Origin: Oenanthe sinensis
Taxonomy: Eukaryota > Streptophyta > Magnoliopsida > Apiales > Apiaceae
Direction: 5' to 3'
DNA: 64,000 nucleotides
NCBI GenBank assembly: GCA_028671895.1
Contig: CM053804.1
Span: 997,001-1,061,000 of the forward strand
Notes under the pieces: model-generated
What the model was told of the DNA's origin: nothing
What the model saw: the letters and a program-made list of their open reading frames with translations, nothing else
Database searches by the model: none
Part shown: positions 49,701 to 58,846 of the stretch, in pieces
How positions within the stretch are numbered: the first letter of the stretch is position 1
How the letters are laid out: the number at the start of each line of letters is the position of its first letter
Program-made: the position numbers and the translations under genes

Positions 49701-52700
49701 TTGCTTTATTAAATTATTCATATTTTATTTGTTTATGATGTCCAGCCAAATTTATACTATGAAGTTAATTAATTACTTTTGATATTTTCTTGTTTCGATT
49801 AATTGATCCTCATAATTTTCTTAGTGCTTAATTGTTCAATAAGTAATTTTTGACAAAGTGATCATGATAATCGAAATTTTTTTCACACTTGAGGTTTTGA
49901 TAGGTTAATAAATTTCATAATATATAATTCTCTCGTTAATTGATATTTATTATTTTTGAAGAAAGAGAATTAATTTTAGGGCAAGCTGTACATTAATTTT
50001 GATTGATTAATGGATTTGGATACCTAAATATTCCATATTATATGATATTATTTGCTTATTAGGTTAAACAAATCTTATCTCAAAATTAATTGTCTAGTTC
50101 GCTTGAGTCACAAATAGATCCTCAAGATTTATCCAATAAAACATCAATTCATAATATTCATCTCTCTGAAGATTACAATTGTTTATATAAAAATCCTAAA
50201 ACTTGGTGAACAAACAAGATCCTAAAAAATAGCAAACAAATCCTGATTGATTACTATTACCTAATAACTAATTAAAAGGAAACAAATCCTTCTATTATTC
50301 TACTACTATAATCTTGAATCTAGAATAATCTTGAATCTAGAATGTTGGTAATAATATGACTAAAATAACTAATCAGTTACAAGTGATATAATATATACAA
50401 AATAATTTATTAATTCTCTATTCCTCATCATTCTCATCTCCTTTCAAGAAAACTCGACAACGAATTTCATAGTGAAGAATCCATAATCCTCGAACAGGAC
50501 TCCATATGAATTGGATATTGAATTGTGGAAACCATTGATATATACCATCAGGTTTAGCTTCATAAAACCATTGTGGAATAACAAAATCGACGTAAACAAC
50601 TAAATCCACTACTTGAATTTCGTTTCCGCAAACAAACTCATCATGCTCCACTTGTGGCTCAGTTGCAGCATTCTTTAAGACTTCAATACGCATTAAATTT
50701 AACTCCAAAGTTGTGCTTTTCCTTAATACCTTCGAAACAATAGAATCACAATTTTGCAACATTTTTTCCAATTTAGCATTAATGTCACTTCCAATAGTTC
50801 AGATGTGCAATTAAATCATCATAGTATTGCCACTTCTCATATAATTAAATCAGACTTATATGGATTCATTAACGAAAGTGAAATAGATAAGTCTTGACGA
50901 TGTGTCTCAGCGAGAGATATCTCAAAATCAATATTCGGGGGTTCTGATTATTGCTTCCGCAAGAAAAACTCTATTGGTGGTGGACTGGTGGTTGTTGGCG
51001 GCTATTAGCTGCTGCTGGCTGGGGCTGTTGTTGGATGCTGCTGGCTGGGGATGTTGTTGGATGCTGTTTGGCAAGGGTATGGTTTTGGGTGGAGGAACGG
51101 TGGCTCTTGATACCACTTTGATGCAGGACAATGATGGAAAAAGGATAAATAACCTATCTCCATATCTCCGCAAAGAATCGGTGGAGTCACAAATAAATCC
51201 TTATGATAAATAGAAATAAATTCATAACTATTACCTAATAACTAATTAAAAGGAAAAAAAATCATTTTATTATTCTACTATTATAATCTAGAATGTTGCT
51301 AATAATATAACTAAAATAACTAATCAAGTACAACTAATTTTATTCCTAAATAAATAGTATAATATATACAAAATAATTTATTAATTTCCTGTTCCTGGTC
51401 ATAGAGAATCTGAGGTAATTTAGGTTGTTTATTGATAAATTCAACAGGTATGAGCACTTTATATGCCCTCACTCATCCCATCTCTACTAAGGGACTAGCA
51501 CAGATTTTCTTTGAACAAATCTGTAGACTCTCCATGGTTTACCAGAATCTATTGTCAGCGACAGAGATAGCTTATTTCTCATTGAATTCTGGCAGACTTT
51601 GTTCAAAATAGTTGGAACCGGACTCAACATGCGCATTGAGCACTGCTTACCATCAGATATCCTCAATCTGATGGAAGCACCGAGAGAGTGAACCAGTGTT
51701 TGGAACAATACTTGATCCAATCAAAACCTGAAGAACAGGTCTTCCTGATTACCTGCAGCTAAGCGGTGGTATAAAACCACCTTTCATACTGCATTGAACA
51801 CTACTCTCTTCCAAGTGGTATATGGAGTTAAACCTAGGCACATTGCTTGGAATGCTAGAATGCACACTAATTTGCAAGGCCTAGAGGGTATTCTAGAAGA
51901 CAGAAAACAACAGTACAACCTACTCAAAGACCTTCTTGAAGCAGCTCAAGTTAAAATGAAGGGTTATGATGATGTAGAGGGATTTTCACATAGGCAGCTG
52001 GTTTACTTAGAACTCCAACTATGCAGGCAGTAGCTATAATTATAAGGAAGAACATGAAGCTAACTGACAAGTATTTTGGTCCTTATGAGATCATGGAGAA
52101 AATAGGCCCAGTAGCTTGCAAATTGGCATTGTTAGATTAATCTAGGGTTCACCCAATTTTTCATGTCTTTTAGCTAAAGAAAGCACTAGGGAAGGTCAAA
52201 GGTCAGAAACAGTTGCCTCGAATAACAGAGCAAGGCAAGACACTTTTGATCTCAGTTCAGTGAGCAATTGGGGCACAGAACTATCTTCATGAACATCAAA
52301 TTGGTGCATCAATCTTTGATTCAATGGAGAGGCTGCAATATTGATGAGGTACTTAAGAGATACCGTGTATTTTGGAAGGCATAATCCCACAACTTACATG
52401 GTAGTGAGGCAAGACACAAGAAGAGGTAAACGATTGGGGATATCTTCTTAATGTAACCACTTGGCGATGTCTTCTTAATGTAACCCGCTTGGCGATGTCT
52501 TCTGTCAATCGTCCCATTCCATTGCAGGGTTGTCAGCCAACTAATTCAATGTTGCGATAAAAAAATTCACATTGCAACAAACTCAGCACCATTATAAGAG
52601 TAAAACTGTTAAATTGAATTTCCAAATAGTTTTTCCACATGTACCTTAAATTGTCTAAATATGAAAAACATTTGAGATTTATGAGACATGTGGGGTAAAT

Positions 52701-53778
52701 CCAAGAGTACTTTAAGGAGTGATCTACGAATATAAGATAATAACAATTTCCAAATAGAGGGAATACTTGCAGGCCCACACATTGGCATAAACATAGTGTA
52801 ACGGCTGCGAAGAAATAAGATGTCTTTTTAAATGGTAATTAATGACTCTTATTCAATAAGCAAGCCCAACAATGTTCGAGAATCGAGTGTACAAAATTAT
52901 TAAATCCTGCCTTTGCTATTGAACATATAATGTTATGGAATCAATAGTTGTTAACGATGTGGCCCCCCAAGGAGTGGTGCCATCCAACTTCCAAACAGTA
53001 CATAGCCAAAAAAAAACAAGTGACAAACTTGGGCTTCTTATGAGGTATAGTTGGTTTGGATGAATCAAGTTGTTGATGTGGAGCACAAAGGCATGCAATT
53101 AACTGTAAGTAATTTACTTTGTGTGTGTGTGTATACAAGCGACAAATTGGGCTTTTTTGTAAGGTATAGTTGGATGAATCAAGTTGTTGACGTGGAGCAC
53201 AAAAGCATGCAATTAATTGTAGTTAATTTTGTGTGTGTGTGTGTGTATACAAGTGACAAAATCTTTTTACAAGGTATAATTGGATGAATCACGTTCTTGA
53301 CGTGGAGCACAAAAGCATTTTAAGTAATTTAGTGTGTGTGTGTGTGTATTAGCAGTAAATAATATTTTCCATTGTTAATTATGGTAGTAGATAAGTATTT
53401 AGTCATAGTTAGCAATTAAGATAGGTAAAGCTAATTGTGTGCATTCGGTGGCAGGTAAAAACACTTAGATTTCGAGTTTGCACTTTTAGCAGAGTGGAGT
53501 TTGCAATTGATTGATTTGTATAGAAATCGAATAATAAGCATATATAAACAAGAATCGCGACAAGGAAGATGATGTTTAATCGAACAACAAGAAAACATAA
53601 TTACATAAAATAAAAAAAAGGCAGAAAGAAGATACGGACCGAGATGAAAGAGATGACCACAAAGAAGCTTAGCGAAAGAGCGATGAGCATTATCGGTGAT
53701 AACATCGAGGCAAATCGAACACGTTTGACCACCACCATCACCAACGTCTAGAAGCTTCTCCAGATCTCCTATTCCCAT
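40946..53778 (-). CDS. RFI2: RFI2-like RING-H2 E3 ubiquitin ligase, gene B
   Basis: Coding exons (minus): 53640-53778, 44892-45061, 43231-43289, 42394-42419, 41941-42313, 40946-41423; total 1,245 nt, 414 residues. All introns are GT-AG. Exons 2, 3, 4 and 6 have exactly the lengths of gene A (170, 59, 26, 478), and exons 1 and 5 differ by whole codons. RING-H2 ligands are C20, C23, C40, H42, H45, C48, C61 and C64 (CSIC, CGHLFH, DC, CPNC); the first loop is two residues longer than in A. KGQWLYSNG, EDWVHEEDLYDL, VHWCPFG and HAWERD follow, as in Arabidopsis RFI2, a negative regulator in phytochrome and photoperiod signalling (role inferred). The start is the first in-frame ATG. Intron 1 (8,578 bp) cuts the RING after HL and holds a nest of dead retrotransposons. 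A 5' UTR exon ending at 54000 (GCAG then GTGAATAAA) may splice to 53887. Confidence 0.9.
44526..44542. repeat. Poly-C tract, 17 C
   Basis: An uninterrupted run of C within intron 2 of gene B; length is likely polymorphic and error-prone. Confidence 0.9.
45310..45600 (-). mobile_element. Decayed LTR remnant in intron 1 of gene B
   Basis: Shares phrases with 37030-37330 on the minus strand (GGCCATAGTCCATTATGTTATG, GGGTAGTGATTTTTCTGCGG). No coding sequence attached. The element is in gene sense. Confidence 0.45.
46546..46922 (+). mobile_element. 5' LTR of a dead Ty3/gypsy element
   Basis: Begins TGTTAGCATCC, holds a (CT)n tract at 46710-46739, and ends CAATTCCAGACA. After a 3-bp spacer comes TGGTATCAGCGC (46926-46937), a primer-binding site for initiator Met-tRNA, which fixes the right end. 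The left end is a best guess from the TG dinucleotide. No matching 3' LTR was found downstream. Confidence 0.65.
47121..48230 (+). pseudogene. Ty3/gypsy gag remnant
   Basis: Broken frames give AMHLSGTPKSWYQ and, at 47709-48068, a block with KYDEFEKSRGQLLKK...RLLEPTSLEQALNLA. These are the usual retrotransposon gag domain words (Trp-Tyr near the centre, then YDEFE..RGQLL and the LEQA helix). At least two frameshifts and several stops interrupt it. It lies antisense to gene B inside intron 1. Confidence 0.7.
48359..48589 (+). pseudogene. Ty3/gypsy aspartic protease remnant
   Basis: VVIDGGSTLNLLSKEI followed by LNLPT is the retropepsin active-site region; the usual D-S-G is D-G-G here. The frame ends at 48589 and reverse transcriptase and RNase H are absent. 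Downstream DNA is replaced by other insertions (48770-51401). Confidence 0.7.
48770..49203. other. Unassigned insertion sequence in the dead Ty3 element
   Basis: The text from TGATACGTGCTTTATTTTAT onward does not continue the protease/RT reading frame and starts TGATACG, as some LTRs do. I could not find its right end, so it is left unclassified. Confidence 0.35.
49204..49476 (+). mobile_element. Probable solo LTR, 273 bp
   Basis: Starts TGATGCAGGACA and ends CCTTCCCCATCA, with TG...CA termini. The flanking five bases are CGGTG and CTGTG (4 of 5 equal). The 3' part (TTCTCTTGCGAGTGATTTC...CCTAAAATCCCC) resembles the Ty3 LTR ends at 31405 and 33672. Confidence 0.5.
49482..50100. other. A+T-rich transposon-derived intron DNA
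   Basis: No frame and no motif I can place. It lies between the solo LTR at 49204 and the small retroelement at 50105-51401. Confidence 0.35.
50105..51401 (-). mobile_element. Small TRIM-like LTR retroelement
   Basis: The right LTR is 51119-51401. On the minus strand it starts TGACCAGGAACAGGAAATTA and ends TGTCCTGCATCA, followed by AAG and a primer-binding site TGGTATCAAGAGCC at about 51103-51116. The left LTR matches it from 50430 downward (TGATGAGGAATAGAGAATTA...) and is preceded by the purine tract AAAGGAGATGAGAA. The left LTR is longer, through an insertion, and its far end is blurred. The interior is only about 690 bp, too short for gag-pol, so this is a TRIM-like or deleted element. 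It interrupts the dead Ty3 element between protease and integrase. Confidence 0.6.
50418..50771 (-). CDS. 117-residue ORF inside the TRIM-like element
   Basis: An open frame of 117 codons beginning MEKMLQNCDSIVSKVL and ending GDENDEE, running into the purine tract and the first bases of the left LTR. It is rich in Phe, Trp and Val in its centre (VVYVDFVIPQWFYEAKPDG) with an acidic tail. I do not recognise it as gag, protease or a host gene. It may be gag debris or a captured fragment; expression is unsupported. Confidence 0.3.
   Translation of the reverse strand: MEKMLQNCDSIVSKVLRKSTTLELNLMRIEVLKNAATEPQVEHDEFVCGNEIQVVDLVVYVDFVIPQWFYEAKPDGIYQWFPQFNIQFIWSPVRGLWILHYEIRCRVFLKGDENDEE
51410..52200 (+). 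pseudogene. Ty3/gypsy integrase and C-terminal remnant
   Basis: The broken frame reads DKFNRYEHFI...LHGLPESIVSDRDSLF, the integrase core with one catalytic Asp in VSDRD. It continues to WYKTTFHTALNTTLFQVVYG and then, after a frame change, KYFGPYEIMEKIGPVACKLA and HPIFHV, the conserved C-terminal domain. A last trace, DEVLKRYRVFWKA, is at about 52340-52382. There are several stops. It is the 3' part of the element whose 5' end is at 46546. Confidence 0.75.
52437..52500. repeat. Tandem pair, ~31 bp
   Basis: CTTAATGTAACC(C)(A/G)CTTGGCGATGTCTT occurs twice in succession at the right edge of the Ty3 remnant. Confidence 0.75.
52533..52795 (-). pseudogene. Copia integrase fragment
   Basis: The minus-strand frame gives FGNCYYLIFVDHSLKYSWIY, which fits the Copia integrase core around its first catalytic Asp (IFVDH). 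Just upstream in another frame is NVWACKYS/CGPAS, matching the usual DVWGPAP leader after a frameshift. Surrounding pol sequence is missing. It is a separate insertion from the plus-strand Ty3 element. Confidence 0.65.
53016..53350. repeat. Minisatellite, three ~114-bp units each with a GT run
   Basis: Units start at about 53016, 53134 and 53248 with (A/T)ACAAG(T/C)GACAAA and share GGTATA(G/A)TTGGATGAATCA(A/C)GTT and GACGTGGAGCACAAAAGCAT. Each ends in a (GT)n tract of differing length followed by TATACAAG or TATTAG. It lies in intron 1 of gene B, about 300 bp from exon 1. Confidence 0.85.
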
Positions 53779-53886
53779 CCCCAACGCTTTCACCTTATCA
53801 ATCAATCAATCAATATATATATATATAAACAGATAGATAGAATTTAATTTAATTAAAATGAGTAGAATGAATGAATGGATATGTGC

Positions 53887-54070
53887 TCTGAAATCTAGGG
53901 GGATGTGTGTGTGTGTGTATGTATATGTGTGTGTAATGAAATGATGAAAAGCGGAGGACGCAGACAGGAAGGTAGTTTGGGTTTTCTTTGTTTATTCACC
54001 TGCTTTTCTTTTCTACGTTTTCTTATCCTCCCTCCCTCCCTCCCTCCCTCGAGCTCTTCTTTTTTACCAA
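53887..54070 (-). other. Candidate 5' UTR with short intron, gene B
   Basis: On the minus strand AAAAGCAG at 54000 is followed by GTGAATAAA (donor), and ATTTCAG ending at 53888 gives an acceptor, leaving a 112-bp intron. The acceptor context equals that of gene A at 35990. The (CTCC)n tract at 54030-54050 would lie in the UTR or core promoter, and a (GT)n tract (53902-53933) lies in the intron. Confidence 0.4.
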
Positions 54071-54119
54071 AATTTATTAAATATTATTTCAAGAAAATTC
54101 AAAGGGTTTTAGTTTAGAA

Positions 54120-54480
54120 TATTTATTTATTTAGCTACCAATTTTTGTCATTATTTCGTTCATGCGTGGATTGAGATTCCGGCGCTCAACGAAAATCTAT
54201 ACAACATGCCATTTGCCAATGATAGATGCAGTTCAATTTCCTGCCACACAAGATGACACAAGTTACCCCACTCACTTATACATGGATCATCCGGTTACCC
54301 ACTCCAAATTTACAGTCACAAGTAAAAACTATTAACAGGCTAATACAAACAGACATTAGCAGATGTTACTTCATTTAATCACTGTTTTTCTTGCAAATAC
54401 AAAGAGAGCAATAAGTTGTCACACGAAATGAACAAATATTTCTCGTTCCTAGGTTCCATAATACTCTCAAAAGGGTCACC
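54120..54480. other. Intergenic DNA, no gene seen
   Basis: Separates gene B from the RPT5 pseudogene. It likely contains the gene B promoter (in the 54060-54300 part) and the pseudogene's old 3' flank. Confidence 0.4.
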
Positions 54481-56317
54481 CTAAGCATAGTAATTCAAGC
54501 TTGATTTCTTCTTAGACTGAACCTGGATGATACCTTCATTAAAATCTTCATGGTTCACCTAGATAGAACAAAAAAGGAAACATTATATCAGATGTGTTCA
54601 ACTCATTAAAATGTGCATAATAAAATAAAATACTCTTATGATGTACAAAGTCCACATCAACAAGCACAAAGAGTAGTAGTTATTTTCAGGGGTGTTTTAC
54701 GCTTTTCTGCATGGCCTCACAGTTCAGTTTTGGCAGGCTGAGATTAGTTTTATCACTGACCAAACTAAATATAATATTTTATCTTTGGTGTGGCAAAGAA
54801 AAACCTCAGTGGCAAGCATGCCTGCCTCCACACAAATGTGCTCCATTAAAATCATCACTGGACCGAGCGAGCTCCTCAAAATTTACATCTGGGTGGACAT
54901 TCATCTTTCGAGAGTGAATCTACACGGCGTCATTCCAAGTATAATCAGGTTTTCTATCAAGTAGAATCGAAAGGAGTATATATTCTAATCAAACTTATTG
55001 TGAAAAACAAACCTGCAAGATGCGAGCTCTGGCTTCTTCAGTGGGATGGGGAAACTCAATTTTACGATCTAACCGCCCAGAACGCATGAGAGCGGGATCT
55101 AAGATATCAGCTCGATTTGTGGCTGCTATCACCTGCAATCAGATTAGTAAAGAATATGAGGATCACAAAATGAAGGACAAATCTCCAACAGCAACTTTCT
55201 GCATAATTATACTGCCCCAGCAGTCCTGATTCCTTTCCAATGTTGTGACTCGTTTTATATTTCTTAAGTAAATAGGATACACAGTGATCTTTCAACATTA
55301 CAGTTACTTGGTACAAATTATTTAATCATTTATTTTGCATATCAAGTAGTTCCTCGTTTTCTTCAAATCATCTATCTAAAAAAAAATACACACTCATTTG
55401 GCTAAAAGTAACTGGAACCGTTGAATTTATAGCTTTGCAGTAAAATATCAAGATCCAACAAAGATGTAGCAGCAATTGGTTGTCCTACTGGTATTCACAG
55501 TGACATGGAATATACATTTATCCTGTTGTCACTGCCAAAACCATCGAGCTGATTGAGTAGTTCAAGCATTGTACGCTGCACCTCTCTATCTCCACTAACT
55601 TGGCTGTAATTAAATATAAAAAGGTAAATCCTTGATTCCCAGAATATGATAATAAGTGAAGGATAAATTCCAGTGGTTACAAACTAGAACTAAGACACTT
55701 CCTTGCCAGAGGAGCACATGTTTACCTGTCAAATCGTTTTGTGCCAGTTGCATCGATTTCATCTATAAATATGATGCAGGGAGATTTTTCTTTAGCAAGC
55801 TGAAATGCATCACGAACAAGTTTTGCTCCATCTCCGATGAACATCTGGATTGAATAAAATAAATAAAGTAGTTAATATAATGCCACCCGCTGCAATGATC
55901 ATGTCAAGTTTAAAAGCCATACATACAAATTAGGATGAATATACTATAGAGTAATAGAGACCTGTCGTACTACTATAAGATTTTTAAGTTCTTGGATTAT
56001 TTCGATTATGATGGATACAGATAGAGACATATTGGCTACAATATAGCTCTTACCAAAGACAATTTTGATGTACCCTATGTTTGCTGAGAAAAGACCCAAA
56101 ATTTCAGAGTTTTTAACTGAAAACATGTGTAACAAGACCAACCGCAGGAAGGTAAATTGTCTGCATTCAAAAAGAAAATAACAACATGTGTAACTTAGTT
56201 GTACAGAGATGAAGGCATACCAATTTCTAAATATATATGAAACAAAAGATACAGAGCATATTAATAGCATATACGCATGAGAGCATTATAGGTAGTTACC
56301 TGGCGTGTAGATGTTTT
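54481..56317 (-). pseudogene. RPT5: Truncated pseudogene of 26S proteasome ATPase RPT5
   Basis: RPT5 is an AAA+ ATPase of the 19S base. Recognisable exons (minus): ~56300-56317 (KTSTRQ), ~56125-56160 (TIYLPAVGLV), 55726-55844 (MFIGDGAKLVRDAF...CIIFIDEID, Walker B), 55516-55603 (SQVSGDREVQRTMLELLNQL), 55013-55132 (VIAATNRADILDPALMRSGR...ARILQ), 54805-54919 (IHSRKMNVHPDVNFEELARS) and 54481-54558 (VNHEDFNEGIIQVQ...LNYYA, stop). The exons coding for the N-terminal coiled coil and the Walker A loop (GPPGTGKT) are absent. In the 54805-54919 exon, after FNGA about 11 bases are missing, which shifts the frame, and the LRRDA codons after GMLA are gone. One change (IDAIG to IDATG) sits next to Walker B. 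Introns are kept, so it arose by DNA duplication, not retrotransposition. A functional RPT5 must exist elsewhere. Confidence 0.88.
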
Positions 56318-56329
56318 TACTCCTACAGA

Positions 56330-58440
56330 TTTAGAAATATATTGTTTTATTTAATACGCATGAGAGCGTGTTAATAGTACGGTTGTTTAAAAATACTCTT
56401 TTAAAAATATTGTTTTATTTAATTGTAAATATATGTTATATTTTAGAAATATTCATACATATCTAAAATATTTGATTGCATAAATTAGGTTTTATAATTA
56501 TGTTATGTGTAGATAAAAATTTAATTAGTTACCGTTTGAGATTATTGAATGTATTATTATTTTAAATATAATTATAAAATTTAAATTGAGATTATTAAAT
56601 ATATATGATTATTTTGTATTATGAATCTTATTGAAAATAGAATTTAAAAATATCAAAAATAGAAAATAGATTCAATTTTTTTAAATACTTTACAATTAAA
56701 TAAAATAATCGCTCTTTTCAAAAATATACAAAATTAATATGTAAATGCAAAAAAATAATTAACTTTCATTTAAGAGAAAAAGTTTTAAAATTTATAAGAC
56801 ATGTAGTATCACTTTTTTACTTATTTAATTGAGTAATGTAAAAAATTTAATTAGTATTATTTCATTATGTAAAATAAAATTACAAAAAAGTAGTATTATA
56901 TAAATATTTAATAATAATTATAATAAATATTTTTTTAACTATGGAAACATAAAATAATTTAATAAATATTTATGTAAATAATATTAAATAAAAATAAAAA
57001 ATGAAAGGAAAGATAATTAGTGGAAGTACGAATAAGAATAAAAAAAATATGAGGGTGAGAAAGAATATTATAAATTAAATAGGTGGAAAATGAGATTTAG
57101 GGAGAAGATAAAACATCATCATTATCATTATATGATATAATCAATTTAATAAGAAAAAAACACATAAGCTTTATGATGCAATGGTTAATAATAGAGTGAT
57201 AACTAATTTAATGATTTCACAATATATATGTTTATAATATAATTAAAAATTTCATAATCATTTAAATAATAATTTCTTTAATACAATTATAAATAATAAA
57301 TTTTTTATTTTAATTGAACCAAAATTTAATTCCTAAAGCACATAAACGGAATCAATTATATTTATCATAAACATCAAAAAATAAAATTGTAGCTGAGCAT
57401 ACTAAATATTCTTATTTTTTGCCATTTAACCTAAATGCACAGTTTAAATAAGGCTAATTTAATCCTCTTCCGGTCCCATAAATTTTATTTCACTTCTCAA
57501 AGTCAAATTTATTTATCTTCAACTAATAATTAAAAATATTAATTTATAATTTTATAAATGTATAAATTGATTCATAAAATAGAATAAAAAATTGTTATAA
57601 TATTATTTTTAAAAATATATATACTATCATATAATATGTTTTATTTATTGGTCAAAATTGATTAATTTGAATTTAAGAAGTGAAAATAAGATAGAATTCA
57701 TGGGACGTAAAGAGTATAATTTTTTTCTTTTATTTAAATGAGTTAAATATAATTTTTAATTAGTATAATTTCATTGTGGGAACTAAAATTATAAAAAAAG
57801 TTGTATTATACCGCTATTTAATAATAATAGTAAATATTTATTAAACTATGAAAATATTAAATAATTTAATAAATATTTATGTAAATAATATTGAAGTAAG
57901 ATAAAAAAAAGGAAGATAATTAGTAGAAGTAAGAAAAGTTAAATATGTTGATGAGAGAGAATTAGTGAGGAGAGAGAGAGAGAGTATTATAAAATAAATG
58001 GAAATAATATTAAAGATAGATAAAAATAAAAAAGAAGATAATTAGTAGAAGTAAGAAAAGGTATTAAAAAAAAGCTAAATATATGGATGAGAGAATTAAT
58101 GAAAAAAGAGAGAGTTGTAAAATAAATTGATGAAAAATTGAAAATATTATAAATAGAAAATTAGTTTATTATATAATATAATTAAGTTAATATGTGCAAA
58201 TAATATTGAGAAATAGTAGAATAATGAAAAATAATAAGGAGAGAGAATTAGTGATGCAGAATTAGCGGAGGATGAGAGAGAATTAGTGCAAGATGAGAGA
58301 ATTATATAGAATAATTATTTTAAAAATCAGATTTAATGAGAAATTGACACATAAGCATGTTGATGTCATCCATTTAATGAAAGGTTGACACATAAGCTTA
58401 AATCACATCGTTGTTCTTTGTTTTAGTATAGAGAAAGATG
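56330..58440. repeat. A+T-rich region of diverged direct repeats
   Basis: The segment near 56850-57060 recurs near 57755-57960 (AATAATTTAATAAATATTTATGTAAATAATATT, AAGATAATTAGT(G/A)GAAGTA) about 912 bases on, and part recurs again at 58000-58060. Purine-rich GAGAGAATTAGTG phrases occur at 57953-58290. No frame or transposon protein seen. It is probably a decayed non-autonomous element. Confidence 0.55.
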
Positions 58441-58846
58441 TATTTTTATTCTCGATAATTGAATGAATATTTTCGGTATAATCTTTATTTTGTGATTTTT
58501 TGATTGGTCTAATGGGATTTTTTGATAAGTTAATATTATTTTAGTACCTTATTACTTTAAAGAGTACTAAAATCACATTTTCTTTGATTAGACTAGAAAG
58601 AATCTGCTAAAATTCAGAGTGAACAAACATCAAAAGCCAATAAACTTAGGAGCATTAAATCTTTGCTTTCATACCATTCTAAAATCTTAATGCTTGTTTA
58701 CAATGTATAATTTTTTTTTATCATGATCCATAAGAGACTATGATAACTTCATCAAACAGCAATTTAAGCACTCATGAATCATGAGGCTTGTAAAAGCTTT
58801 AAGAGCTCTAGTTTCATCGAGGGGTGACCAACATTTTTATGTGGAG

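Noticed and set aside
50928..51213. Overlapping frames on both strands with Trp/Cys-rich or Gln-rich peptide
   Set aside because: Product of a GCTG-rich stretch between the TRIM-like primer site and interior; no conserved domain.
53051..53287. 78-codon plus-strand frame with a repeated peptide (WMNQVVDVEHK twice)
   Set aside because: It is simply the translation of two minisatellite units including their GT runs; there is no homologue or gene context.
55711..55850. A functional RPT5 gene
   Set aside because: Several exons look intact, but Walker A and N-terminal exons are missing and an 11-base deletion shifts the frame in the exon at 54805-54919.
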